64,000 nucleotides of DNA from Sphingoaurantiacus capsulatus (GTDB lineage: Bacteria > Pseudomonadota > Alphaproteobacteria > Sphingomonadales > Sphingomonadaceae). The translations under genes and the position numbers were made by a program. Below, piece by piece: positions 34,794-45,084 of this stretch; the stretch's first letter is position 1, and the number at the start of each line of letters is the position of its first letter. The notes beneath the pieces are model-generated. The model was given only the letters and a program-made list of their open reading frames with translations, was not told the DNA's origin and did not search any database. Where the stretch lies: positions 310,001 through 374,000 of the forward strand of contig NZ_JBHRXV010000004.1 of assembly GCF_042648405.1 (NCBI RefSeq). The letters are read 5' to 3'.

Positions 34794-37700
34794 CTAGCGC
34801 GTTTCCGGGGCCGAGGGCAAAAGCGGTGCGGTCACGGCGCGCCGGCCCAGCCGGTCGACCAGCGCATAGATCACCGGCGTGCTGTAGAGCGTGAGCAATT
34901 GGCTCACCAACAGCCCGCCGACGATGCAGATGCCGAGCGGCTGGCGCATCTCCGACCCTTCGCCGGCGCCCAGCACCAGCGGCAGCGCGCCGAGGATCGC
35001 CGCCATGTTGGTCATCAGGATCGGGCGCAGGCGCAGCTTTGCGGCTGCGCGGATCGCATCCTCGGCGGTCTTGCCCTGCTTTCGCTGCAGCATCAGCGCG
35101 AAGTCGATCATCAGGATGGCGTTCTTCATCACCATGCCGATGAGGAGGAACAGCCCGAGGAGCGCGATCAGCGAGAATTCGAAGCCGGTCACCCACAGTG
35201 CCGCGAAGGCGCCGATGCCGGCGGGCGGCAGGGTCGACAGGATGGTCAGCGGGTGGCGCAGGCTTTCGTAGAGAATGCCGAGCACGATGTAGACGGCGAG
35301 GATGACGCCCAACAGCAGCAGCGGCTGGTTGCGCATGCTGTCCCCGGCCATGTCGAGTTCGCCGGCGAGCTTCGCCTGGACGTCGCTCGGCAGCATCAGC
35401 GGGGCGAGCGCGCGGTCGATCGCGGTCTTCGCCTGTTCGAGCGAGACGCCGGGGGCGAGCGTGAAACTGATGCGCCGCGCGGCGAACTGGTCGCGATGCT
35501 GGATCCAGTCGTTGGCGAGGCTGTAGCTGCGCGTCGCGAGCGACGACAGCGGCACGCGGCGGCCATCGGCGGCGATGACCTGCACGAGATCGAGCACCGC
35601 CGGATCCTGCGTGTAGCGCGGCTCCAGCTCGAGGATGACGCGATACTGGTTGAGGCTGTCGTAGATGGTCGCGACCTGCCGCTGGCTGAAGCTGTTGTTG
35701 AGGACGGTTGTGATCGTCCGCATGTCGACGCCCAATCGGCGCGCCGCGTCGCGGTCGATGTCGAGATCGATCTGGAGGTTGCCGCCGTCGGCGCGACCGT
35801 CGATGTCGGTGAGCTCGGGCACCTCCTCCAGCGCGGCGGCGACCTTGCGCTGCCAGCCCTTCAGTCCCTCAAGCTTCGGCGACAGCAGCCGCAGATCATA
35901 TTCCTGCCCTTGCTGGCCCGGCGGTTCGAGCTGGATGTCCTGATCGACATTCACCCACAGCACGCCGCCCGGCACCTTGGGCATGCCGGCGCGCAGCCGG
36001 TCGACGACCGCGCCCGCCGGTTCACCACGCTCCTCGACAGGCTTCAGCCGCACCATCATGAACGCATTGTTGATGCCGGTGTCGCCGCCCGCCTGCCCGA
36101 CCACGTCGGCGATCCCCGGATCGGCGAGCAGGTAGCGGCGGTAGATTTCGATCTTCGGCTGCATCAGTTGATACGACATGCCGTCGTCACCCCGCGCAAA
36201 GGCGGTGAGCTGGCCGGTGTCCTGTTCGGGCAGGAAGCCCTTGGGGATCAGGATGTAGAGGCCGACGTTGAGCGCGATCGCCACGGCGAACAGCCCGAGC
36301 GCGAGGCGCGGGTGGCGCATCACCTTGTCGAGCGAGCGTTCGTAGAAAGCGGCGACCCGCGCGTAGCGCCCTTCGGTCGGTTCGGCGGCATCCTCGCGGC
36401 GCAGCAGGCGGGCGCAGAGCGCCGGGGTCAAGGTCAGCGAGACGATCAGCGAGAAGACCATCGCCGCGGCCAGCGTCAGCGAGAATTCGCGGAACAGCAA
36501 GGTGACGACACCGCCCATGAACAGGATGGCGACGAACACCACCAGCAGCGCGAGGTTCATCGCGATCAGCGTGAAGCCGACCTCGCGCACGCCGCGCACC
36601 GCCGCGCGCGCCGGCGACAGGCCGGCCGAGATATGGCGCGCAATATTTTCGAGCACGACGATGGCATCATCGACCACCAGCCCGGCGGCGACGATCAACG
36701 CGGTCAGCGACAGGTTGTTGAGGCTGAACCCCATCGCCCACATCGCGCCGAAGCTGGCGATCAGCGCGACGGGAATCGCGAGGCTGGGGATGAGCGCGGC
36801 GCGCCACTGGCGCAGGAACAAGCCGACGACGAGGACGACGAGCCCGACCGACAGCGCAAGCGCCAGCTGCGCCTCGCGGATGGTGGCGCGGATGCCCGGC
36901 GAGCGGTCGAGCACCACCTCCAGCCGCGCCTGCGCGGGCATCAGGCTGCGCAGGCCGGGCAGGCTGTCGCGGATCGCATCGGTGGTGGCGACGATGTTGG
37001 CGCCGGGCTGGCGGCGGATGGTCAGCAGTACCGCGTCGCGGTCGTTATGGAAGCCCATCGCATAACGGTTCTGCGTGGATTCGGAGACGGTCGCGACATC
37101 GGACAGCCGCACCAGCCCAGTGTCGCGCCGCGCGACGACAAGGTTGCCGTAGCTCGCGGCGTCGCGGAGCTGCGCGTTGCTGCCGATCTGCCAATTGCGG
37201 CCGTCGCGCTCGGTGGCGCCCAATGGCGACAGCGAATTGGCATTGGCGATGGCGGCGCGAATCTCGTCGAGCGCGACGCCGTTGGCGGCGAGCGCATGCG
37301 GGTTGAGCTGGATGCGGACGGCGGGCAGCGACGCGCCGCCGATCGACACTTCGCCGACCCCCGGCACCTGCGAGATTTTCTGCGCGAGGATAGACGAGGC
37401 TTCCTCGTAGAGCCGGCCCGGCGGCAGCGTCTCCGACGACAGTGCCAGCGCCATGATCGGCGCCTGGCTGGGGTTGAGCTTGCGGTAGCTGGGCTCCGAC
37501 GGCATGCCCGCCGGCAATTGCCCGCGCGCCGCGTTGATCGCCGCCTGCACGTCGCGCGCGGCGTCGTTGATGTCGCGGCCGAGCTCGAAGATCAGCTCGA
37601 TTTCGACCGAGCCCTGCCCGCTCGTCGCCTCCATCAGCTGCACGCCGGCGATGCTGCCGAGCGCGCGTTGCAGCGGCACCGCGACCGCCGCCGCCATGGT

Positions 37701-37868
37701 GCGCGGATTGCCGCCGGGCAGACTGGCCTCGACCGAGATGGCGGGCATGTCGACTTCGGGCAGCGGTGCCGTCGGCAGCAACCGATAGGTGAGCAGCCCC
37801 ATCAGCATCATCGCCACGGCGAGCAGGATGCTCGCCACCGGCCGGGCGATGAAAAAGCGCGCGATCAC
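34794..37868 (-). CDS. mdtC: RND multidrug efflux permease, second subunit (MdtC-like)
   Basis: A 1024-residue HAE1-type RND transporter with 12 membrane helices and two large periplasmic loops. The N-terminal IARPVASILLAVAMMLMG and the TM4 motif AGLVVDDAIVVLENI (proton-relay aspartates) are intact; the C-terminal half repeats GMVMKNAILMIDFAL. It starts with GTG overlapping the mdtB stop as GTGA. In MdtABC-type pumps two different permeases form a heterotrimer, so the order here (A-B-C) supports this type. No TolC-like gene is present in the window. Confidence 0.93.
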   Translation of the reverse strand: MIARFFIARPVASILLAVAMMLMGLLTYRLLPTAPLPEVDMPAISVEASLPGGNPRTMAAAVAVPLQRALGSIAGVQLMEATSGQGSVEIELIFELGRDINDAARDVQAAINAARGQLPAGMPSEPSYRKLNPSQAPIMALALSSETLPPGRLYEEASSILAQKISQVPGVGEVSIGGASLPAVRIQLNPHALAANGVALDEIRAAIANANSLSPLGATERDGRNWQIGSNAQLRDAASYGNLVVARRDTGLVRLSDVATVSESTQNRYAMGFHNDRDAVLLTIRRQPGANIVATTDAIRDSLPGLRSLMPAQARLEVVLDRSPGIRATIREAQLALALSVGLVVLVVGLFLRQWRAALIPSLAIPVALIASFGAMWAMGFSLNNLSLTALIVAAGLVVDDAIVVLENIARHISAGLSPARAAVRGVREVGFTLIAMNLALLVVFVAILFMGGVVTLLFREFSLTLAAAMVFSLIVSLTLTPALCARLLRREDAAEPTEGRYARVAAFYERSLDKVMRHPRLALGLFAVAIALNVGLYILIPKGFLPEQDTGQLTAFARGDDGMSYQLMQPKIEIYRRYLLADPGIADVVGQAGGDTGINNAFMMVRLKPVEERGEPAGAVVDRLRAGMPKVPGGVLWVNVDQDIQLEPPGQQGQEYDLRLLSPKLEGLKGWQRKVAAALEEVPELTDIDGRADGGNLQIDLDIDRDAARRLGVDMRTITTVLNNSFSQRQVATIYDSLNQYRVILELEPRYTQDPAVLDLVQVIAADGRRVPLSSLATRSYSLANDWIQHRDQFAARRISFTLAPGVSLEQAKTAIDRALAPLMLPSDVQAKLAGELDMAGDSMRNQPLLLLGVILAVYIVLGILYESLRHPLTILSTLPPAGIGAFAALWVTGFEFSLIALLGLFLLIGMVMKNAILMIDFALMLQRKQGKTAEDAIRAAAKLRLRPILMTNMAAILGALPLVLGAGEGSEMRQPLGICIVGGLLVSQLLTLYSTPVIYALVDRLGRRAVTAPLLPSAPETR

Positions 37869-40800
37869 GCGGCGGCGGGTTCGGTGGCGGCGCCGCGGCG
37901 GCGCTTCGCCAGCCGGTCGAAGAACAGATAGACGACCGGCGTGGTGAACAGCGTCAGGATCTGGCTGGCGATGAGGCCGCCGACCATGACGAGGCCGAGC
38001 GGCTGGCGCAGCTCTGCGCCGGCACCTTGCGCGAACATCAGCGGCAGCGCGCCGAACAGCGCGGCGAGCGTCGTCATCAGGATCGGGCGGAAGCGCAGCA
38101 GCGCCGCGCGCCGGATCGCTTCGCGCGGCGCCATGCCTTCACGCCGCTCCGCCTCCAGCGCGAAGTCGACCATCATGATGCCGTTCTTCTTCACGAGGCC
38201 GATGAGCAGGATGATGCCGATCACCGCGATCAGGTCGAGCGGCTGGCGGGCGATGAACAGCGCCAGCAGCGCGCCGACGGTGGCGGACGGCAAGGTCGAC
38301 AGGATGGTGATCGGGTGGATGGTGCTCTCGTAGAGCATGCCTAGCACCAGATACATTACCACTACTGCGGCGAGGACGAGCAGCAAGGTGCTGTCGAGCG
38401 AGGCTTCGAACGCGCTCGCCGCGCCCTGATAGGCGAGCACCACCGAGGGCGGCGCGCCGAGCTCGGCCCAGGCGGTGTCGATCGCCTCCACCGCATCGCT
38501 GAGCGACACGCCGGGGGCGAGGTTGAACGAGACGGTCGCCGCCGGGAACTGGCCGACGCGATTGAGCAGCAGCGGCGCGGCGCGGACCTCGATCCGCGCG
38601 AGGTTGGCGAGCGGCACCGGCGTGCCGCCCGCGGCTTTGACGAAGATGCGGCCGAGATCCTCCGGCCCCTGCTGCAGCGCCGGATCGGCCTCGATCACCA
38701 CGCGATACTGGTTCGCCTGCGTGAACATCGTCGCGATCTGGCGCTGGCCGAAGGCGTTGTAGAGCGCGGCGTTGATGTCGGCGGCGTTGATGCCGAGGCG
38801 GCTGGCGGCGGCACGGTCGATCTCGACGAAGGCCTGCAAGCCGCCCGACTGGAGATCGTCGCTGACGTCGGCGAGCACCTTCGCTTCGCGCAACTTCTCG
38901 ACAAGGCGCGGCGTCCAGTCGGCGAGCACGGCCGCGTCGGGCGTCGACAGGGTGAAGCGATACTGGGTGCGGCTGACCCGGTCGTCGATGTTCAGTTCCT
39001 GAACCGCCTGCATATAGGCGCGAATGCCGGGGATGGCGGCGGCGTCCTTTCCGAGGCGCGCCATCACCTCGAGCGCGCCGTCGCGCGACCCGTGCGACTT
39101 CAGATTGACCAGCATCCGGCCGCTGTTGAGCGTCGGGTTGGTGGCGTCGACGCCGATGAAGGAGGAGACGCTGTCGACCGCCGGATCGGCAAGCACGAGA
39201 TCGACCAGCCGCTGCTGCCGCTGCGCCATTGCCGCGAAGGAAATATCCTCGGGCGCCTGCGTCACCACCTGAATCGCGCCAGCGTCCTGCACCGGGAAGA
39301 AACCCTTGGGCACAGCGAGATAGAGCAAAGCGGTCAATGCGAGCGTGCCGACGGTGACGCCGAGCATCAGCCGCTGCCGCGCGAACGCCCAGTCCAGCCA
39401 CACGCCGTAGCGATCGATCAGCCGGTCGAGGATATCCTTCTTGTCGCTCACCGCATGCGCCTTGAGCATCCGCGCGCACATCATCGGTGTAAGCGTCAGC
39501 GAGACGAGCAACGAGATGGCGATGGCGACCGCCAGCGTGATCGCGAATTCGCGGAACAGCCGCCCGACGACATCGCCCATGAACAGCAGCGGGATCAGCA
39601 CCGCGATCAGGCTGACGGTGAGCGACACCAGCGTGAAGCCGATTTCGCCCGCGCCCTTCAGCGCCGCCTGCATCGGCTTCTCGCCCTTCTCCAGATGGCG
39701 GGCGATATTCTCCAGCATGACGATCGCGTCGTCGACGACGAAGCCGGTGGCGATGGTGAGCGCCATCAGCGTCAGATTGTTGAGGCTGAACCCCAGCAGA
39801 TGCATCACCCCGAAGGTGCCGACCAGCGACAGCGGCACCGCGAGGCCGGGGATGATCGTTGCGGGCAGGTTGCGCAGGAACAGGAAGGTGACGAGCACCA
39901 CCAGCGCCACCGCGAACACCATCTCCACCTGCACGCCACGCACCGAGGCGCGGATCGTCTCGGTGCGGTCGGTGAGGATCTCGACATCGACCGAGGCGGG
40001 CATACCGGCGGTCAGTTCGGGGAGCAGGGTGCGGACGCGGTCCACCACCTCGATGACGTTGGCGCCGGGCTGGCGCTGGATGTTGACCAGCACCGCCGGC
40101 ACGCGGCCCGACCAGGCGGCGAGGCGCCGGTCCTCAGCGCCGGCCTCGACGCGCGCGACTTCGCCGAGGGTGAGCGGTGCGTCGTTGACCCAGGCGATCA
40201 CCAGCCCGCGATAATCCTCGACCGAGGACAGCTGATCGTTGGCGTCCATCATGATCGAGCGGGTCGGGCTGTCGAAGCTGCCCTTCGGCTGGTTGACCGA
40301 GGCGGCGTTGATGGCGGTACGCACATCCTCCATGTCGAGCCCGCGCGCGGCGAGCGCGGCGGGATCGACCTGCAGCCGCACCGCGGGGCGCTGGCCGCCG
40401 GCGAGGCTGACCATGCCCACGCCCGGCGTCTGCGACAGCTTCTGCGCCATGCGCGTGTCGACAAGATCGTAGACGGCCGGCAGCGGCAGCGCCGCCGAGC
40501 TGACCGCCAGCGTGATGATCGGCGTGTCGGCCGGATTGACCTTCCGGTAGACGGGCGGCGTCGGCAGATCGTCGGGCAGCAAGGTCGCTGAGGCGGCGAT
40601 GGCGGCCTGCACCTCCTGCTCGGCAATGCTCATCGGCACTTCGAGCGCAAACTGCAGCGTGACGATCGAGGCGCCGCCCGAGCTGCTCGTCGACATCTGG
40701 CGCAGGCCGGGAATCTGGCCGAAGCGGCGTTCGAGCGGCGCGGTCACCGCGCTCGACGCCACCTCGGGGCTGGCGCCGGGGTAGAAGGTGAAGACCTGAA

Positions 40801-40933
40801 TGACCGGGTAATCGACCTGCGGCAGCGCGGCGACGGGCAGCAGCCGATAGGCGATCATCCCCGACAGCAGCAGCGCCACCATCAACAGCGCGGTGGCAAC
40901 GGGCCGCAGGATAAACCCGCGCGAGATGTTCAT
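37865..40933 (-). CDS. mdtB: RND multidrug efflux permease, first subunit (MdtB-like)
   Basis: A 1022-residue RND transporter, a paralogue of the downstream permease. The N-terminus (RGFILRPVATALLMVALLLSG) and TM4 motif TGFVVDDAIVMLENI are typical; the C-terminal GLVKKNGIMMVDFAL repeats it. The gene overlaps mdtA by 4 bases (ATGA) and mdtC by 4 bases (GTGA), so all three are translationally coupled. Substrates of relatives include bile salts, novobiocin and metals; substrate here is not known. Confidence 0.93.
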   Translation of the reverse strand: MNISRGFILRPVATALLMVALLLSGMIAYRLLPVAALPQVDYPVIQVFTFYPGASPEVASSAVTAPLERRFGQIPGLRQMSTSSSGGASIVTLQFALEVPMSIAEQEVQAAIAASATLLPDDLPTPPVYRKVNPADTPIITLAVSSAALPLPAVYDLVDTRMAQKLSQTPGVGMVSLAGGQRPAVRLQVDPAALAARGLDMEDVRTAINAASVNQPKGSFDSPTRSIMMDANDQLSSVEDYRGLVIAWVNDAPLTLGEVARVEAGAEDRRLAAWSGRVPAVLVNIQRQPGANVIEVVDRVRTLLPELTAGMPASVDVEILTDRTETIRASVRGVQVEMVFAVALVVLVTFLFLRNLPATIIPGLAVPLSLVGTFGVMHLLGFSLNNLTLMALTIATGFVVDDAIVMLENIARHLEKGEKPMQAALKGAGEIGFTLVSLTVSLIAVLIPLLFMGDVVGRLFREFAITLAVAIAISLLVSLTLTPMMCARMLKAHAVSDKKDILDRLIDRYGVWLDWAFARQRLMLGVTVGTLALTALLYLAVPKGFFPVQDAGAIQVVTQAPEDISFAAMAQRQQRLVDLVLADPAVDSVSSFIGVDATNPTLNSGRMLVNLKSHGSRDGALEVMARLGKDAAAIPGIRAYMQAVQELNIDDRVSRTQYRFTLSTPDAAVLADWTPRLVEKLREAKVLADVSDDLQSGGLQAFVEIDRAAASRLGINAADINAALYNAFGQRQIATMFTQANQYRVVIEADPALQQGPEDLGRIFVKAAGGTPVPLANLARIEVRAAPLLLNRVGQFPAATVSFNLAPGVSLSDAVEAIDTAWAELGAPPSVVLAYQGAASAFEASLDSTLLLVLAAVVVMYLVLGMLYESTIHPITILSTLPSATVGALLALFIARQPLDLIAVIGIILLIGLVKKNGIMMVDFALEAERREGMAPREAIRRAALLRFRPILMTTLAALFGALPLMFAQGAGAELRQPLGLVMVGGLIASQILTLFTTPVVYLFFDRLAKRRRGAATEPAAA

Positions 40934-42099
40934 TTGTCGGCGGCGGAAGCGGCGCCGGCGGCGGCGGCAGGCGTGCCGATGATCTCGACCTTCTCGGCGT
41001 CCTTCACGCTGTCGAAGCCCTCGATTACCACGCGTTCTGCGGGCGTCACGCCGCGCCGGATCATCGTGCGCTCGCCATCGGTCGGCCCGAGTGTCACGAC
41101 GCGGCGGCGGGCGACGCCGTCCTTGTCGACGACGTAGACGAACGGCCCGGCCGTGCCCTGCTGCACCGCGACGGCGGGAACGGTGATCGCGTCGGCGAAG
41201 GTCTGCAGCCCCAGCCGCACGTTGACGAACTGGTTGGGGAACAGCCGCGCGTCGCCGTTGGCGAATTCGCCGCGCAGCCGCAACGTGCCCGAGCCGGCGT
41301 CGATCTGATTGTCCATGTTGGTGAGGCGTCCGGTGGCGAGCACCGCCTGCTCGCCGCGATCCCAGGCCTCGACGCGCAAAGCACCCGCGCCCATCGCCGC
41401 GCGCACCGCGTCGACCTGAGTCTCGGGCACGGTGAACACCACCGAAATCGGCTGCACCTGCGTGATGGTGGCGATCGGCGCGGCGTCGCCGGCGCTGATC
41501 AGATTGCCGGCATCGACGCCGCGAAAGCCGATACGCCCCGAAATCGGCGCGCGGATGCGCGAGAATTCAAGTTGCAACCGCGCGTCGGCGATGCGGCCGT
41601 TGCTGGTCGCAACGGCGCCGCCATGCTGGCCGACCAGCGCTTCGTGCTGCTCGAGCTGCGCCTTGGTGGTGAAGCCCTTGCCAGCGAGCTCGCGATGGCG
41701 GCCGAGCTGGCTCTGCGCCTGGCGGAGTTGCGCCTGATTCTGCTGCCGTTCGCCGACCGCCTGCGCGAGGCTGGCTTGGAAGGGACGCGGGTCGATTTCG
41801 GCGAGCAACTGCCCGCGGCCGACCTGCTGGCCTTCGCGGAAATGAAGCCGCGTGATCGCACCGTCGACACGGCTGCGCACCGCGACGGTCGCCAGCGGGG
41901 TGACGGTGCCGAGCGCCTTCAGCTCGACATCGAACGGCGCGCGCTCGACGATGGCCACGCGCACCGGCGCGATGTCGTCGTCGGCCGCTTCGCCCTCGGG
42001 CTCGCCGCCGAGCGTCCAATAGGCGAGCGCGCCGCCGGCCAGCAGCACGGCACCCATGATCTTCAGCCGGTGCGCCTGCGCCCCGTCGCGGATATCCAC
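40930..42099 (-). CDS. mdtA: RND efflux membrane fusion protein (MdtA-like)
   Basis: A 389-residue periplasmic adaptor. An N-terminal membrane anchor (IMGAVLLAGGALAYWTLGG) precedes the lipoyl half-motifs (LGTVTPLATVAVRSRVDGAIT and SRIRAPISGRIGFRGVDAGN), a coiled-coil hairpin (QNQAQLRQAQSQLGRHREL) and beta-barrel domains. It starts with GTG at 42099, with a GGGGGAAA stretch upstream. It links the permeases to an outer-membrane channel. The 117-base gap upstream contains the operon promoter; no regulator gene adjoins. Confidence 0.94.
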   Translation of the reverse strand: MDIRDGAQAHRLKIMGAVLLAGGALAYWTLGGEPEGEAADDDIAPVRVAIVERAPFDVELKALGTVTPLATVAVRSRVDGAITRLHFREGQQVGRGQLLAEIDPRPFQASLAQAVGERQQNQAQLRQAQSQLGRHRELAGKGFTTKAQLEQHEALVGQHGGAVATSNGRIADARLQLEFSRIRAPISGRIGFRGVDAGNLISAGDAAPIATITQVQPISVVFTVPETQVDAVRAAMGAGALRVEAWDRGEQAVLATGRLTNMDNQIDAGSGTLRLRGEFANGDARLFPNQFVNVRLGLQTFADAITVPAVAVQQGTAGPFVYVVDKDGVARRRVVTLGPTDGERTMIRRGVTPAERVVIEGFDSVKDAEKVEIIGTPAAAAGAASAADK

Positions 42100-42216
42100 G
42101 AAATTTCCCCCGCTCGCTTCACTTATTGCAACCCATTATCAACAAATGCGACGTGGGCGCCATAGATTTCGGCGGGAGAAATGTTTCGACGCAACGCGAT
42201 GCGCTGATCGGCCGCG

Positions 42217-43011
42217 CTATGTCGTGCGATAGCGCGGCGCGACGTCGCGCTTCGAGAGATGCGGGGCGAGCGCGAGACGCGCCTGCTGCATCGCCTGCCA
42301 GCCGCTGTCGTCGGCGAGCGGCGGGATGGTGACGGTCTCGCCGCGGTCGAGGCCGGTCAGCGCGGCATCGACGAGGTCGCCAACCTCCATGAGGATTTCC
42401 GCCGGCAGCGCGTCGGCGCTCATGCCCGAGCGCTCCCAGATTTCGGTGCGGGTGGCGCCGGGCAACACCGCCTGAACCTGCACACCCTTCCCGCCGATCT
42501 CGGCGGCGAGGCCTTGGCTGAGGTTGAGCATGAACGCCTTGGTGCCGCTGTAGGCGGAATCGAACATCTCCGGCGCGAGCGCCAGCACCGAGGCGATGTT
42601 GACGATGGCGCCGCCACCCCGCGCGACGAACGCGCGGGCGGCTGCGGCGGCGAGCAGCGCGGGGGCAGTGACGTTGAGGGCGATCAGCCGCTCGAGGTCG
42701 GCGATGGGCGCGGTGACGATGGTGCCGCCGAGCGACATGCCGGCATTGTTGACCAGCATCGAGATGGCGGTGTCGTCGGCGATGCGCGCTTCGACCTTGG
42801 CGAGCTGCGCACGATCGGTGAGGTCGGCGGGCAGCACATCGACGGCGACGCCGGTTTCGGCGCGGAGGCGATCGGCGAGCGCCGTCAGCCGCGCGGCGTC
42901 GCGGGCGACGAGGATGAGATCATGGCCGCGGCGGGCGAGGCGATCGGCATAGGTGGCGCCGATACCGGCGGACGCGCCGGTGATGAGGGCGGTGCGGTTG
43001 GTGGTCGACAT
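42217..43011 (-). CDS. Short-chain dehydrogenase/reductase
   Basis: A 264-residue SDR starting MSTTNRTALITGASAGIGATYADRL, with AGGAGG upstream. The NAD(P) motif TGASAGIG, NNAG, and the catalytic set S..YSGTKAF (Ser-Tyr-Lys) are present. An Arg in VARDAARL favours NADP. The substrate is unknown. It lies 52 bases downstream of the alpha/beta hydrolase gene on the same strand, so the two may be co-transcribed. Confidence 0.93.
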   Translation of the reverse strand: MSTTNRTALITGASAGIGATYADRLARRGHDLILVARDAARLTALADRLRAETGVAVDVLPADLTDRAQLAKVEARIADDTAISMLVNNAGMSLGGTIVTAPIADLERLIALNVTAPALLAAAAARAFVARGGGAIVNIASVLALAPEMFDSAYSGTKAFMLNLSQGLAAEIGGKGVQVQAVLPGATRTEIWERSGMSADALPAEILMEVGDLVDAALTGLDRGETVTIPPLADDSGWQAMQQARLALAPHLSKRDVAPRYRTT

Positions 43012-43063
43012 GGGTCCTCCTGTCGCGGTCGAGGGGCGGCGATCGGTTGAAAGGCTTCGAGGG

Positions 43064-43882
43064 TCAGGCGGCGGCGCGCAACGGCCGGTCGGCGGTCGTG
43101 CCGAGCACGGTGTCGAGCCAGGCGACCGAGGTGGCGGCAACCTCCTCCCAACCGGGTTCGGCGGTGAGGAAATGCGAGCGGCCCTTGAACAGCCGATAGT
43201 CGGTGCGCGCCGGCGAGCGCTTCTGCTGCAGATAGGTCAGCCGCGACATGAACGGCGTGACGAGATTGTCGCGCTCGCCGCCGGTGACGAGCAACGGCAC
43301 GTTGCGGCGCTTCGGGCTGATCCAGGTGCCGAGCATGAACGCCGCCTGGTAGAAGATGCGCCCCGGCGTCGGGATGACGACGCTGCGATGCGCCTCCGCC
43401 TGCTGCCCGGCGGGCGCGGCGTTGGCGAACTTCGCGGCGAACTCGCCGAGGTCGAGCGCATAGGGCCGGTTCCAGCCGTTCCAGCGCGCGAGGATCGGGA
43501 AGGCCGACAGCAGCGCGCGCCAACCGGCGGGCACGCCGCCGATCGGCGCGGGATCGAGCGCGATGCCGGCGGCGCCGAGCCCGCGGTCGAGCAGCAGCTG
43601 CACGATCAGCCCGCCGAAGCTGTGGCCGATCAGCACCGGCGGTTCGGGCAGGGTGCGGATGAAGTCGGCATAGTGATCGACGATCTGGCCGATGCGCAAG
43701 GAGCCGAGCCCGGCGGGCGGCGCCTTGTTGATCTCGGCGGCGGAAAGCCCGTCGAGGCCGGGCCAGGTCGGGACGTGCACCGTGTAGCCGGCGGCTTCGA
43801 ACGGGGGCAGGAAATTGTCCCACGACCGCGCGGTCATCCAGGCGCCGTGAACGAAGACGATGGAGTTGGTGGGGCGGGTCAT
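43064..43882 (-). CDS. Alpha/beta hydrolase
   Basis: A 272-residue alpha/beta hydrolase starting MTRPTNSIVFVHGAW, with GGAGG upstream. The nucleophile elbow is GHSFGG, the oxyanion strand IVFVHGAW, and a C-terminal GRSHFLTAEPGWEEVA places the catalytic His. No signal peptide. Substrate unknown; esterase, lipase or haloalkane-like activity is possible. Precedes the SDR gene. Confidence 0.9.
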   Translation of the reverse strand: MTRPTNSIVFVHGAWMTARSWDNFLPPFEAAGYTVHVPTWPGLDGLSAAEINKAPPAGLGSLRIGQIVDHYADFIRTLPEPPVLIGHSFGGLIVQLLLDRGLGAAGIALDPAPIGGVPAGWRALLSAFPILARWNGWNRPYALDLGEFAAKFANAAPAGQQAEAHRSVVIPTPGRIFYQAAFMLGTWISPKRRNVPLLVTGGERDNLVTPFMSRLTYLQQKRSPARTDYRLFKGRSHFLTAEPGWEEVAATSVAWLDTVLGTTADRPLRAAA

Positions 43883-43993
43883 GGCGGTTCCTCCGGTTCG
43901 ATGCAGCCAGTGTAGGACGCACATCACGCAACGGAATCAGACGTCGGGCCGGGCCGATGACACGTTGGTATTAGGGGGCATGAATCCCCCGTT

Positions 43994-44062
43994 CGTCATC
44001 CCGGCGAAGGCCGGGATCCATGCCGACCGTTGGATGGATCCCGGCCTTCGCCGGGATGACGA
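43994..44062. repeat. REP-like palindrome, copy 2
   Basis: CGTCATCCCGGCGAAGGCCGG and CCGGCCTTCGCCGGGATGACG flank ATCCATGCC...TGGATGGAT, matching the copy at 594-661 in architecture. It lies between the alpha/beta hydrolase promoter region and the osmC stop. Confidence 0.9.
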
Positions 44063-44076
44063 ATGAAAGTGGATTT

Positions 44077-44505
44077 CTAAACCAGCGTCGCGTCGAGGCT
44101 GATGTCGGCGTTGAGCACCTTCGAGACCGGGCAGCCGGCCTTGGCCTTCGCCGCCAGCTCCTGGAAGGTCGCGTCGTCGGCGCCGGGAATCTCCGCGCGC
44201 AACGTGAGCTTGATCGCGGTGATCGCGAAGCCGTCGTCGAGCTTTTCGAGCGTCACCTTGGCGGTCGTCTCCATCGAGGTGGCGGTCAGCCCCGCCTCGC
44301 TGAGGATCAGCGACAGCGCCATGGTGAAGCAGCCGGCATGCGCGGCACCGAGCAGCTCCTCGGGGTTGCTGCCCGCGACGCCTTCGAAGCGGCTGGAGAA
44401 ACCGTAAGGGTAATCCTTAAGCGCGCCGCTTTGCGTCGAGAGACGGCCGCGGCCGTCCTTGAGGCCGCCGGTCCAGCCGGCCGAGCCGGTACGATCGATC
44501 TTCAT
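44077..44505 (-). CDS. osmC: OsmC/Ohr family peroxiredoxin-like protein
   Basis: A 142-residue OsmC-fold protein. The catalytic cysteines are in AHAGCFTMALS and AGCPVSKVL, and the substrate arginine lies in the SSRFEGVAG segment. It reduces organic hydroperoxides. The start at 44505 is chosen because AAGGAG is then 7 bases away; an ATG at 44511 would be too close. It lies 47 bases downstream of the next minus-strand gene. Confidence 0.93.
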   Translation of the reverse strand: MKIDRTGSAGWTGGLKDGRGRLSTQSGALKDYPYGFSSRFEGVAGSNPEELLGAAHAGCFTMALSLILSEAGLTATSMETTAKVTLEKLDDGFAITAIKLTLRAEIPGADDATFQELAAKAKAGCPVSKVLNADISLDATLV

Positions 44506-44552
44506 GTGCATGCTCCTTCGAGGGGGGTCGGGGGAAGTCTGCCGCCGCCAGC

Positions 44553-44966
44553 TTACAGCAAGGCGACGATGACGCCGATGGCGAAGCCGAAGCCGGCGAC
44601 GCAGGCGGGAACGACGAGCACCTGGCCGAGCACCGCGCCGGGGCTCATCCGGCCGCCGGGCGTGTCGATGCCGCGAAAGGGCGTCGCGCGGCGATGAAGA
44701 CCGAGATGCGCGAGTACCGCCGGGGTTCCGAGATACATCAGCAGGTAGAAGCCGACGATGCCGAGCAGAAGCGGCATCCCGGCGCCGCTGCCGAAACTGA
44801 ACAGCATCGCCGCGATGAACAGCAGATAGGCCACCGCCATCGCCGCGAAGATCACCGACGGCAGCTCGAACAGCGGCGGCGGAGTTTCGCGGGCCGGCGT
44901 TTGCGAAAGGCCGGTGACGAGGTCGGCGGGGCGGTCGTCGAAGCGGAAAGTTTGGGCGTCCATCAT
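44553..44966 (-). CDS. Hypothetical membrane protein
   Basis: A 137-residue protein with three or four hydrophobic helices (SVIFAAMAVAYLLFIAAMLF, GMPLLLGIVGFYLLMYLGTPAVL, GAVLGQVLVVPACVAGFGFAIGVIVALL). AAAGGAG lies 4 bases before the first ATG and 7 before the second (44963), so either could be used. No known family recognised; the only cysteine is in the last helix. Confidence 0.8.
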   Translation of the reverse strand: MMDAQTFRFDDRPADLVTGLSQTPARETPPPLFELPSVIFAAMAVAYLLFIAAMLFSFGSGAGMPLLLGIVGFYLLMYLGTPAVLAHLGLHRRATPFRGIDTPGGRMSPGAVLGQVLVVPACVAGFGFAIGVIVALL

Positions 44967-45084
44967 GCGGCTCCTTTGACAGGATGAGCATGATGATCTG
45001 CCGGGTCGGCGCGTCCCTCAATTCGGACGCGCGGACAGGTTTTGCACACCAAAGGATGAGGGTCGCGCGCTGGCAGGCGCGTCC